The position numbers and the translations under genes are program-made. This document shows, one piece after another, positions 7,697 through 16,316 of a stretch of DNA of 38,804 bases. The number at the start of each line of letters is the position of its first letter. Positions within the stretch are counted from its first letter, which is position 1. Below the pieces are notes generated by a model. It saw only the letters and a list, made by a program, of their open reading frames with translations. It was not told where the DNA came from and ran no database searches. This stretch comes from JBAWYM01 sp037143575. GTDB lineage: Bacteria; Patescibacteriota; Gracilibacteria; Peribacterales; Peribacteraceae. The DNA lies in NCBI GenBank assembly GCA_037143575.1, contig JBAWYM010000010.1, forward strand, positions 1-38,804, given 5' to 3'.

Positions 7697-7803
7697 GTGG
7701 GCATGGTATACCTGTGGTGCGGCGATTTCATTGAATTGACAGATACTCCTGAAGCGGAGAATTCTGTACACTTCGACTCGAATCCTCTTTCCACATTCTG
7801 CCC

Positions 7804-10539
7804 ATGCGTCCCTACCATCACTCGCTCTTCATCCTCACTCTCACGCTCTCCCTCGCGGGATGCAATGCGGGAAATGCGGTTCAGCCAATCCCGAGTTCCA
7901 GTGCAAGTTCATCATCGATATCCAATGCCGCAGATGGACCAACGTGGTACGCACCGGATGAACGCGTGACGATTACCCAAGAACGTGACATCTATTGCGG
8001 AGCACCTTTCGCGGGGAAGAAGCATTTCGAGGGAACGTATGAATTGCGATACGGACGTTTCGCACTTTCACTGGCTTCGCTCGGCTTGAAGTTCGACGAA
8101 GAAACCGATCACGACAAGACGTTGCATCCGCTCACCCTGTCGGCGGATCCGCACGAACAATTCTTCGCCTTCGCGCAGTATGCATCGTGCAATAACAAGG
8201 AACTGCACATCGTGCGGTTCGTCACCGACGTCGGCTTCGATCCCGCGCCTCTGCAATTCTGCACGAAGAAGACAACAAGTGATCAGTGGCAGTGTTCCGA
8301 CAGCGTTCTTCAATCTCAAACGGAAGGTTTTTCCGCAGCCTCTGATCATCGCGTCGAAACGAAACCTTACGATAATTCCACCGGTACGTTTACCCATATT
8401 CTCTGGCAGTACAATGCGGTTTCCCATCGCATGGAAGCGGTCAAAACGTGGGTAAATACTTATGACAAAGAAACGAGTTCCTTACCGTCGGCAAAACCCC
8501 GATCTCTTGAAAATCCTCTTCCGGAAGCCGCTACAGGTTCCGATCTCCATTTCACGATCACGAGCCCGACCGAGTATGTCATCGACGAAAGCTATCCTCA
8601 GGGAGGGTACATCACATTCTCTGGAACCACACTCACAATCGAGGGAACGATGGATGCAAATGTGAAGAATATCATCGTGAGGCGCCAAACACAGAATAAT
8701 CTCTCCTGGCTTGCCGATCCGCTTCCCGGCTTCCGAGCAGGAGGCACAACGTGGAGCTACAAAGCGTCGGCGGAAATCGGCAACCTCGACTACGGAACAA
8801 ATATTTTTATCTTTCGCGCATACCTTAACAATGGAACAAAGACCGAGCGTCTCCTGCAGGTAAACGCCGGCATTCCGTCAAAAGAGGTAACTCAAAGCGC
8901 GGGAAAGGTCACCGTGCAATGGACGACACCGAAAAAGATAGCGGCAATGGAATTTCTGAAGAGCATCGGGCAGGAGAAAACGGAGTCAATGAAGAACTTC
9001 GTACGAGGTGTGGTCTACTTCGGCGATGGAACCGAGGCGACAGAGGAGCTCATCGCGCAACAAATCGATCTGATAGCCGTCCATCGCGTGGGAACAATCG
9101 CGGATGGAATATACAAAGGAGGAGAGGTCTACGTGTACACCTTGAATTGTGCGGCTACGTATGCCATGCCTTGCTACGCCTACTGGTCACCATCCTTCAG
9201 GCTGATCCGACTTCCGAACCAGAAAATCATCATGCTCACGAAGTACACGCATGAGTTCTCGAATACCAATGCGAACCCCGGTTTCCCCGTCCTCGCCGAT
9301 GATGATGCGAGAATGGATATTGACATGCCGGAGACGCTTCAGATTCCAGGTTCACACTATGAATTGCACAAAATCGCCACATCGAATGAGATGGTGACGG
9401 AGACGGAGAAGGACATCCTCTTCACGAGCACGGAGATCGGCAAGCCTGTGTATGCCGACAAGAAGACCGGCTGCATCATTGTGGAGAACAACGACGGCAC
9501 CACGAGCATCTACGAGATCTCCTATGCCTTCGATCCCAAGCAGGATCCCTATTTCCTCCAGAATGAGAATGAGAAAAAGCGTCTAACCTTCCCCATCGCA
9601 TGGAAGGACGGTACGACGAGCGATGGTCAGTACTCGCACGGTATCTTCAGCTGTGATCCGCACAAGATCTGTTACAACGTCGTAACCGTTCAGAAGGGGA
9701 AGCTCCACACCGAGAACGGCGACTTCGCACTTGAGTCCGTCGGAACGCTCAAGACTGGCGGAGAGGAGGTCTTCCGTGAGGTCTACTCAGCAGCGGATCT
9801 TCAGGAGTTCGGCACCGGGAGTACGCGCGATCTCCCGCAGGTCTACAACGGCTACTACGCCTTCTCGGACGCGAAACAGCAGAAGATGAGTGTGAAGGAT
9901 TTCTACGCTTCGCATCCGGTGATTTACATCAAAGATCCCTTTGGACGATGGCTGCGGTGGTTGAAGGAGGACTACCTCCCGGCTGCGGAGTGCGGCAAGC
10001 CCGTGATCTACCTTTATCCGCAGACGACGAAGAAGGTCTCTGTTCGTGTTGCGCCCAACAACGGTTTTACGGTCACCGATCCGCCCTATGGCAACGGCTG
10101 GAATGTCCGGGCAACACCGGAAAGTCAGCTGACGACAGCGGACGGCACGACGTATCCGTACCTCTTCTGGGAAGGGAACACCAACGGGTATATCGCACCC
10201 AAGGAAGGCTTCGTCGTGGCGAAAGAGGATATTGTGCGTGTACTCGGGGAGAAACTTACACTCCTCGGGTTGAATGAGAAGGAACGAGCCGATTTCCTGG
10301 ATTTCTGGGTACCGAAGATGCAGGAAAAGCCGTACTACTTCATCACCTTCCTCCCGCAGGAGTCCTTCGAAGCGCTCGCACCGCTGACCGTGAGCCCTCG
10401 TCCAGATACCGTGATCCGCATCTTCATGGATTACCGCGGACTCGCGGCCCCCATCCATGTCCAGCCACTGATACTCCACACCCCAAAGCGTCTCGGCTTT
10501 ACGGTCGTGGAATGGGGCGGTGCACTCAACCGTGAGTGA
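7804..10539 (+). CDS. Large lipoprotein with Ig-like domain and KPVIYLYP C-terminal domain
   Basis: The signal peptide ends in the lipobox LSLAGC (Cys20), followed by a serine-rich linker. Residues about 260-355 look like an Ig-like/glucodextranase-B-type domain (FSGTTLTIEGTMDANVKNI, then GNLDYGTNIFIFRAYL). The C-terminal 180 residues, from about 728 (CGKPVIYLYP), form a recognisable block that I have seen in exported proteins of candidate phyla; it has no assigned function to my knowledge. The gene is 911 residues long and its TGA overlaps the ATG of the MEMO-CapA lipoprotein gene (TGATG), so the two are translated together and probably act in the same envelope process. No ribosome-binding site precedes the ATG. 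Confidence 0.82.
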   Translation: MRPYHHSLFILTLTLSLAGCNAGNAVQPIPSSSASSSSISNAADGPTWYAPDERVTITQERDIYCGAPFAGKKHFEGTYELRYGRFALSLASLGLKFDEETDHDKTLHPLTLSADPHEQFFAFAQYASCNNKELHIVRFVTDVGFDPAPLQFCTKKTTSDQWQCSDSVLQSQTEGFSAASDHRVETKPYDNSTGTFTHILWQYNAVSHRMEAVKTWVNTYDKETSSLPSAKPRSLENPLPEAATGSDLHFTITSPTEYVIDESYPQGGYITFSGTTLTIEGTMDANVKNIIVRRQTQNNLSWLADPLPGFRAGGTTWSYKASAEIGNLDYGTNIFIFRAYLNNGTKTERLLQVNAGIPSKEVTQSAGKVTVQWTTPKKIAAMEFLKSIGQEKTESMKNFVRGVVYFGDGTEATEELIAQQIDLIAVHRVGTIADGIYKGGEVYVYTLNCAATYAMPCYAYWSPSFRLIRLPNQKIIMLTKYTHEFSNTNANPGFPVLADDDARMDIDMPETLQIPGSHYELHKIATSNEMVTETEKDILFTSTEIGKPVYADKKTGCIIVENNDGTTSIYEISYAFDPKQDPYFLQNENEKKRLTFPIAWKDGTTSDGQYSHGIFSCDPHKICYNVVTVQKGKLHTENGDFALESVGTLKTGGEEVFREVYSAADLQEFGTGSTRDLPQVYNGYYAFSDAKQQKMSVKDFYASHPVIYIKDPFGRWLRWLKEDYLPAAECGKPVIYLYPQTTKKVSVRVAPNNGFTVTDPPYGNGWNVRATPESQLTTADGTTYPYLFWEGNTNGYIAPKEGFVVAKEDIVRVLGEKLTLLGLNEKERADFLDFWVPKMQEKPYYFITFLPQESFEALAPLTVSPRPDTVIRIFMDYRGLAAPIHVQPLILHTPKRLGFTVVEWGGALNRE

Positions 10540-12329
10540 TGCGGCTCGTAGTGTATCGATCGGCGACAATCCTGACGTTGATTCTTATCTGCAGCGGGTG
10601 CGCGTCGAAGGCTCCTGCGCCCGCTGCCAATCCGGAGACAGACTTCCGGCCCGTCTACCAGTCTTTCTTCACCGGGAAGAGCACCTATGATCACTTTTAC
10701 GAGAACGCAGGGAATAGTGATCCGCTGACAGAGCGCATTGCAGGAGGAATCGTTTCGCATCATCTCCTCGTCGGAAATGCTTTCGCCCGGTTCTATCAGG
10801 CGCTCCGTACGCAGACACCTTCGACGGTCGTCATCATCGGCCCCAACCACTTCGAGCAGGGCAAAGGCGCGATCCTTACGGCGGACGGCAGGTACGATAC
10901 GCCCTACGGATCGGTGCCGATCGACGGCGCACTTGTCCAATCGCTCGTCGCGTCACGGCTCGTCTCCCTCGATCGTGAGCCGTTCATCCGCGAGCATTCC
11001 ATCTCCGCAGAGGTCGCTTTCATCGCACGGACATGGCCGAAGGCGACCATTGTTCCGATCATTCTCAAAATGAATGTGACGCAGGAGGAGAGTGAGAAGC
11101 TGGGATCTCTTCTTTCGACGATTCTTCCGCAGGATGCCCTCGTTCTCGCAAGTGTCGACTTCTCGCATTACCAGCCTGAAATTGTCGCCGACTTCCACGA
11201 CCAGACTTCTCTCGCGGCGATCCGTTCCTTCGATCTCCCGAGAGTGATGAAACTGGAAATCGATTCACCGGCATCCATCGCGACTCTTCTCACGTACCAC
11301 CGCGAACGGGGTGCACAGAAGATTCTCTACAGCGAACATACGAACAGTGCTTCGTTCACCGGTCATCCTGAGATACCCGAGACGACGAGTCACTTCTTCC
11401 TCGCCTTTGGGCAGGGTCCGGCAGTGCATCCGATGAGTATATCTACCCTCTTCATGGGCGATGCCATCTTCGGCAGAGGCATCGAAGGGCGATTTCGTAC
11501 GGAGAAAACTCACCTGCTGGATGCGCTTGCCGGGAACGAAGACCGCTTTCTGCAAGGCAACGATCTCAGTATCTTGAATCTCGAAGGACCCATCACCACC
11601 GCTCCCGCTGCGAAGAACGCGCTTGTCCATTTCGCGTTCAAGGAGAGCATTGCTCTTCCACTCCTGAAGCGTCTTCATGTGACTGCCGTCTTCACCGCCA
11701 ATAATCACTGGATGGATTCCGGAGAGACTGGCACACACGAAACGCTCTCAGCGCTGCAGACACTCCACATTGCCGCCATCGGGAACCCTTCGCCATGCAT
11801 CGAGAAAACTATTGATCGCGCCACTATCGGTCTCTGCGCCTTCGATGATACCAATGACCGGCTGGATGAGGATTCTGCACTGAAGACCGTTCAATCGGAG
11901 CGCGCGGCAGTCGACCGTCTGATCGTCTCTCTCCACTGGGGCAAGGAAGGGGAATCACAGCCAACGGAACGTCAGCGCCGGATGGCCCACACATTCATCG
12001 ATGCGGGTGCCGATGCGATCATCGGACATCATCCGCATGTGGTTCAGCCACTCGAGATCTACCACGGTGCTCCGATTCTCTATTCACTCGGGAACCTGCT
12101 CTTCGACCAGGAGGACCCTGCACTCTCCTCCGGCCTCGCGGCAGGTCTCGTCTTTCATGAAAATGAGACAGTCCTCTATCTCTATCCGCTCCACACCACA
12201 AGCGGTATTCCCCAGATGTTCAATGCAGACGAACGAAAGGAATTCTTCGCGAGGTATTTGAAGTCATCCGGCGATTTCAAGACTGATTCTCTGGAAGGGA
12301 AACTTTTGAGCCCTCGAAATGGACAGTGA
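10539..12329 (+). CDS. Lipoprotein fusing a MEMO-like domain to a CapA-like metallophosphatase
   Basis: After a lipoprotein signal (Cys21), residues 60-290 match the MEMO/AmmeMemoRadiSam protein B fold: SHHLLVGNA (His74/75), VVIIGPNHF (His104), REHSISAEVAF (Glu152/His153) and ASVDFSHY (Asp207/His210). No cysteine occurs in this domain, although human MEMO1 has a conserved Cys ligand. Residues 302-560 are a PGA_cap/CapA domain with all its metal motifs: FMGDAIFGR, LNLEGP, TANNHWMDSGETG, LHWGKE, IIGHHPHVVQPLE and YSLGNLLFDQ. The latter family is linked to poly-gamma-glutamate capsule metabolism. The ATG at 10539 overlaps the previous TGA by one base; a GTG at 10536 is possible. Export of a MEMO domain is unusual, since family members are normally cytoplasmic. 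I infer a two-domain extracytoplasmic hydrolase. Confidence 0.88.
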   Translation: MRLVVYRSATILTLILICSGCASKAPAPAANPETDFRPVYQSFFTGKSTYDHFYENAGNSDPLTERIAGGIVSHHLLVGNAFARFYQALRTQTPSTVVIIGPNHFEQGKGAILTADGRYDTPYGSVPIDGALVQSLVASRLVSLDREPFIREHSISAEVAFIARTWPKATIVPIILKMNVTQEESEKLGSLLSTILPQDALVLASVDFSHYQPEIVADFHDQTSLAAIRSFDLPRVMKLEIDSPASIATLLTYHRERGAQKILYSEHTNSASFTGHPEIPETTSHFFLAFGQGPAVHPMSISTLFMGDAIFGRGIEGRFRTEKTHLLDALAGNEDRFLQGNDLSILNLEGPITTAPAAKNALVHFAFKESIALPLLKRLHVTAVFTANNHWMDSGETGTHETLSALQTLHIAAIGNPSPCIEKTIDRATIGLCAFDDTNDRLDEDSALKTVQSERAAVDRLIVSLHWGKEGESQPTERQRRMAHTFIDAGADAIIGHHPHVVQPLEIYHGAPILYSLGNLLFDQEDPALSSGLAAGLVFHENETVLYLYPLHTTSGIPQMFNADERKEFFARYLKSSGDFKTDSLEGKLLSPRNGQ

Positions 12330-12425
12330 CGAAGATCAAAGATTGTAAAAAATCGGACGTGAGATTCTTGCCCACACCACTTGGACGGCCGCGGTCTCAA
12401 TGTGGCCTCAAGCAGTACGCTGAGA

Positions 12426-14474
12426 CTACGTTGAGTGCATCCACTGCTCCAGCGCATCCAGGTCTCCTACGGAGAGAATCATCCCCGCCACGAAGTTCGC
12501 CCGCCATTCTCCATCTTTGAGCGGTGCGCTGGGGAGCGGGAATGACCCCTGAGAACCCACGACCTTCCAGTGCTTATGTTTATTGGTGATTGTGATCTTT
12601 GCTGCGCTCATAATCTCTGTGACTTCATCTGCAGACCACATCCTCTTGGCTTGAAAGTACTGCTTGATTCTCTGCATCTGTCGGCGACCTCGATCATCGG
12701 CTTTCTCCTTCAAGGCATTAAAATTCGCTGTCCAACTGACAAGTCTGGGATGATCCAAAACACCCTGAGCGCCTGGGACATGATCATTGGCCGCACACAT
12801 CATCTCGATGGCAGTCTCCACCCCTCTATTCAGATGCGCACACTCAGCCAGACATCCCTTGGTAAGGACATCGGGGGCAAGGACCGCATAGAACTGTGGA
12901 TCATGGAATACCAATAACGACTGCCCCGCGGTAGCAATTTCTCCAAAGTGCTCTACGAGTTCGGGGTCATCCGCTGCAATGTTTTGAATGGCGGCTCGAC
13001 TACACCGTTCCAATGATTGCGTGAAGTCGAGGAGCCGGGAAGTCGTGAAACTCTTCTGCTCGCCGCAGATGACATGGAAAGGAATGAGACTTTTCAGCGG
13101 AGAGATACCTGTATCCGGCAGGCACATCCAACAGTGAAGAGGCTGAGCCTGCGTATCCTGTGAACTGTGATTGACATAGAGTTCAGGGACGGCGCAGGGA
13201 TCGTACGCCACCCTTCTGACGATCCTGCGATGACCGTAGACTCCGTCCGCATCCGCATCTCCGGCTTCATTGCCATTCGTGAAAATCGTCTTTCCCAACA
13301 CAATGGCAGAAAAACGCGGGATTCTCTCCAGATCCAGATCATCCTCAGAGACTTCGGAACGATTCACAATGAACGTTCGATCGGCGTCTCTGTGCAGATT
13401 CGCTAACCATAGGAGTCCCTGAGCGGAATCCTGCAACGATTGAATGACCGAAGCACTGCATTGGATGAGCGCAGGATGCTCGAGCACTTTGGCAGAGATC
13501 ACCCCTTCCATCGCAGTCCACGAAACGAGCAACTCGTTCCATCGCCTGGCAGCTACTCCATAGCGCTCTTCCAACTCTTGATGCTCCTCAAGGGAAAGAT
13601 CCTCGTGGGATCGCACATTTTCAGGCATCATTGGAAAGAACGCATCTGCATCCGGATGTTCCAACACTCTGGCTATGGCCAGCGCTTGTGAGACGGATGA
13701 GAGGGCGATTTGCGTCACTAAATCTCGGAATCCCGGGGAGGGGTTGCTCGACTCACACTCCGTCTGCACACGATCCCAGAGAGCCATGTGCAACTCGACC
13801 AAGAAACGTTGATATTCCTCTTGCGATTGGATATGCGATGCAGCTTCACGCAGAGTGGTGAAGAGATCTGTTGCGATCGCAATCCATGCTCGATAAAGAT
13901 TCCGAACCTCTGCTGTGTACTCCGGGAATTCACGCACCAATGCCTGCAATGCCGGCACGCAGTCATTCGGCACTGCCGATGTGATGAACTCCTGCTGATT
14001 GATGAGTTGTGTCAAACGCCGCACCGAACCTTGTTCCGATGTTTCTGACACCGTGCTCTGGAGAACATCGATCGCACTGATAAGAGCAGGACTTGGATCG
14101 ACGGAGAGTGGAGCCAGCATGTTCTTAGGATCCGCCTCCACCAGACAGATGCCTGCATCACGGGCGATAACGGGAAGGAGCGCGTCACGCACAAGGGCAT
14201 CCACCCCACTCTGAACAGCATCGATGAGACCAAGACGACCCTCTTCCGGAATGCGATCCCACGATGCCTGGAGCTTTGACCAGAGCATAGGAGTCGCATC
14301 GAGATGCATAGAAAAATGGGTAGCTCCAATATCAAAATGCACACTGGTTTGCCTCGTCGCATTTCTCAGGAGCGCGACCATGTCACGAATGGCCCTATAA
14401 GGTTTGCCCGCAGCCTGCTCAAGAATTGCCTGTTGCTGCTCATAAAAGTCATTGATCTGCCGATTCCTTTCCAT
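12426..14474 (-). CDS. Large uncharacterised, mostly helical protein
   Basis: The 682-residue product begins MERNRQINDFYEQQQAILEQ and is mainly alpha-helical, with no signal peptide or membrane helix, so it is probably cytoplasmic. I recognise no domain or catalytic motif. A strong promoter (TTGCTT, 17 nt, TATAAT) ends 6 nt before this ATG, fixing the start and implying a leaderless transcript; a TTG five codons upstream lies inside the -10 region and is rejected. The gene is convergent with the MEMO-CapA operon and divergent from the 14561 gene. Its length, high coding quality and strong promoter mark it as a real gene. Confidence 0.8.
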   Translation of the reverse strand: MERNRQINDFYEQQQAILEQAAGKPYRAIRDMVALLRNATRQTSVHFDIGATHFSMHLDATPMLWSKLQASWDRIPEEGRLGLIDAVQSGVDALVRDALLPVIARDAGICLVEADPKNMLAPLSVDPSPALISAIDVLQSTVSETSEQGSVRRLTQLINQQEFITSAVPNDCVPALQALVREFPEYTAEVRNLYRAWIAIATDLFTTLREAASHIQSQEEYQRFLVELHMALWDRVQTECESSNPSPGFRDLVTQIALSSVSQALAIARVLEHPDADAFFPMMPENVRSHEDLSLEEHQELEERYGVAARRWNELLVSWTAMEGVISAKVLEHPALIQCSASVIQSLQDSAQGLLWLANLHRDADRTFIVNRSEVSEDDLDLERIPRFSAIVLGKTIFTNGNEAGDADADGVYGHRRIVRRVAYDPCAVPELYVNHSSQDTQAQPLHCWMCLPDTGISPLKSLIPFHVICGEQKSFTTSRLLDFTQSLERCSRAAIQNIAADDPELVEHFGEIATAGQSLLVFHDPQFYAVLAPDVLTKGCLAECAHLNRGVETAIEMMCAANDHVPGAQGVLDHPRLVSWTANFNALKEKADDRGRRQMQRIKQYFQAKRMWSADEVTEIMSAAKITITNKHKHWKVVGSQGSFPLPSAPLKDGEWRANFVAGMILSVGDLDALEQWMHST

Positions 14475-14480
14475 ATTGTT

Positions 14481-14509
14481 ATTATACAATTGTTATTAAG
14501 TTTAAGCAA
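14481..14509 (-). promoter_or_regulatory. Consensus-like promoter of the 12426-14474 gene
   Basis: On the minus strand TTGCTT (14504-14509) and TATAAT (14481-14486) are separated by exactly 17 nt. The -10 box ends 6 nt before the ATG at 14474. The same DNA carries two copies of ATAACAAT, which might be a regulator site. Confidence 0.75.
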
Positions 14510-14546
14510 TATTCCACACCCGAAATCCTTTCAGTCATGGTTGGAG

Positions 14547-14552
14547 TACAAT
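14547..14552 (+). promoter_or_regulatory. -10 box TACAAT before the 14561 gene
   Basis: TACAAT ends 8 nt before ATG 14561, giving an expected start of transcription at the codon. This favours 14561 over the ATG at 14537, which lies upstream of the box. Confidence 0.45.
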
Positions 14553-14560
14553 TGAAACAT

Positions 14561-15175
14561 ATGACTCAATCGACAATGAAAGCTTCCCGGATTTCAACAA
14601 TAATGCTGGCTCTGTTCCTTGTCGTGGTTCTTCTTATTGGAGGAGTACTCGCTTGGAAGAATCGATTGAAGAATGATGGGAATATCAATGGGCAACAGCG
14701 AGTAGCGAATGTGACTTTGAAAAGAATCTCAAGCTACCTGCACAAGGATGCGATTTTGTATGAGGCAATACCACCTCCGGCAGAGTACCATGCGATTTCG
14801 GTGGAAAATGCTCTCACGTATGCTATCCGACTCCTGGAAAAGAAAGGTATGAAGGGGATATCCATATGTGAGTCCGAGTGGATAGCCGCACCTCTTGGAG
14901 GGTTTTTGATAAATGGAAAGGGTAATTTCCGTATCGGTAATCGGGAATATTCAACTTTTCGCATCGGTGTCAGGGATGGTTCGGAAGGAAATGCAGGGGA
15001 AGAATTTATGTTTATCGCTAGGAGTAAAGATGATCAGGGAAATGTTTTCTGGTATCCCGAACCCGGGCCGGATTTCCGACCAGCTGTTGGTGAGACTTAT
15101 CCAGCAAACCTCATGGTCTATGAATATCTTGGAGATAGGAAACAATTTGAAACGCTCTCCAATAGGTTCAAGTAA
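14561..15175 (+). CDS. Membrane-anchored hypothetical protein
   Basis: The 204-residue protein has a single N-terminal membrane helix (about residues 13-32, TIMLALFLVVVLLIGGVLAW) and an extracytoplasmic domain. That domain has recognisable strands such as KGISICESEWIAAPLGGFLI and EEFMFIARSKDDQGNVFWYP. No named family is recognised. The start at 14561 is preferred because a -10 box lies 8 nt upstream. The next gene, an APH-type kinase, follows 35 nt later on the same strand, and an AAAGGAGG sequence overlaps this stop codon, so the two could form an operon. Confidence 0.7.
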   Translation: MTQSTMKASRISTIMLALFLVVVLLIGGVLAWKNRLKNDGNINGQQRVANVTLKRISSYLHKDAILYEAIPPPAEYHAISVENALTYAIRLLEKKGMKGISICESEWIAAPLGGFLINGKGNFRIGNREYSTFRIGVRDGSEGNAGEEFMFIARSKDDQGNVFWYPEPGPDFRPAVGETYPANLMVYEYLGDRKQFETLSNRFK

Positions 15176-15210
15176 AGGAGGCAAAATCCAACGACCCTTC
15201 TATCACCAGC

Positions 15211-16167
15211 ATGAGTATTATGAACACTGCGGACAATCCTGCCCCCAAGAGGAATGTGAAAGCACTTTCATCGCCATTATCGCAGCTGATCAGTAATGTG
15301 ATAGAAAATGATTTGAAGGAGCAGCCACGAAACATCGCTCCAATTCTTGGCGGTGATGAAAGTAAAACATTTTCAGTCACCACCGATCGTTCGGTGAGAA
15401 TTGTTAAGCTCCAACCTGAGAACGATTATCGTCGTTTTTCCAAAGAACAGTGGTGCCTTGAACAGAGTTCTAGAGCGGGTATTCCGGGGCCGACAGTCCT
15501 GTCTGTAGGTAAGAGAGCAGGTATGGCATACATCATTCTCACGCTCATCCCCGGAACAATTCCAAAGAACTCCGAAGGAGAGAAAGAGCGTATTTGGAAA
15601 CACCTTGGAGCATATGCGAGGCGCTTCCATGCGATCCCTGTGAAGGGCTTTGGTCATAATACGAACAAACCAGGAGTATTTGAAGACTCATCATGGTTGA
15701 GATTTTTGGATGACAACATTCGTAGTCTCACAGGCACAGACAAGCTGATTCAACTGAACGTACTCAATGTGAAGCAATCCGTATCAGTAAGGCAGAAATT
15801 TGAGGAACTGAGGAAAATATCATTTACGTTCGGCCTATGTCACGGTGACCTCTCACTATTGAACGTTCTCGTCGGAGAGAACGGAACAGTGTATTTGTAT
15901 GACTGGGGACAGGCGGAAGCGAATATTGTTCCATATTTTGATCTTATCGGGATATTGGAGAATCACCCGAAGATGGCTGATCCCGAATTGGATTTGTTCC
16001 TGCAGGGTTATGGGGTCGATCGTGCGACACTCGCACATCTCGACGTTCTTTGGCTATTGAAACGCATAGATAAACTGCGATGGGCCATTGATAAGAGTCC
16101 CAAAGACATAAAGGAATTCTCTTCGCTGGTGCAAATCAGGCTTCGTCTCATGGGCATGAATTCCTAG
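15211..16167 (+). CDS. APH/choline-kinase-type phosphotransferase
   Basis: The 318-residue product has the kinase-like core of the aminoglycoside phosphotransferase superfamily: the catalytic loop LCHGDLSLLNVLV (His211, Gly212, Asp213, Asn218) and the Mg2+-binding DWG (Asp231). The N-terminal lobe shows a beta pattern with VRIVKLQPE supplying the likely ATP-binding lysine and EQWCLEQSSRAGIPGPTVL. Such enzymes phosphorylate hydroxyls of small molecules (choline, fructosamine, antibiotics); the substrate is not decidable here. A strong AAAGGAGG lies 29 nt upstream of the ATG, which is too far for normal use; ATG 15220 is an alternative. Confidence 0.82.
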   Translation: MSIMNTADNPAPKRNVKALSSPLSQLISNVIENDLKEQPRNIAPILGGDESKTFSVTTDRSVRIVKLQPENDYRRFSKEQWCLEQSSRAGIPGPTVLSVGKRAGMAYIILTLIPGTIPKNSEGEKERIWKHLGAYARRFHAIPVKGFGHNTNKPGVFEDSSWLRFLDDNIRSLTGTDKLIQLNVLNVKQSVSVRQKFEELRKISFTFGLCHGDLSLLNVLVGENGTVYLYDWGQAEANIVPYFDLIGILENHPKMADPELDLFLQGYGVDRATLAHLDVLWLLKRIDKLRWAIDKSPKDIKEFSSLVQIRLRLMGMNS

Positions 16168-16288
16168 GCCCGTCATCGCCGTAATGACTTCCGATCCCGC
16201 TGCCCGCTTCATCGAGCGTCATTGTGAAAACGACGGGCTTACCCCAATCCAACTATAATAGATACAGGTACCACATATGACCGATTTT

Positions 16289-16297
16289 TGCTATACT
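16289..16297 (+). promoter_or_regulatory. Extended -10 promoter TGC-TATACT
   Basis: TGC plus TATACT lies 19 nt before ATG 16317, giving a short leader of about 12 nt with no ribosome-binding site. A second box, TATAAT, occurs about 36 nt further upstream. Confidence 0.5.
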
Positions 16298-16316
16298 GGA
16301 AGCAACAAACACCCCT

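Noticed and set aside
9787..10569. 260-codon minus-strand frame opposite the large lipoprotein
   Set aside because: The plus-strand gene has a lipobox and a conserved C-terminal block, while this frame has none.
16167..16316. Inverted GCCCGTC / GACGGGC pair after the kinase gene
   Set aside because: The 7-bp arms are about 70 bp apart, with no T-run and no supporting context; likely chance.
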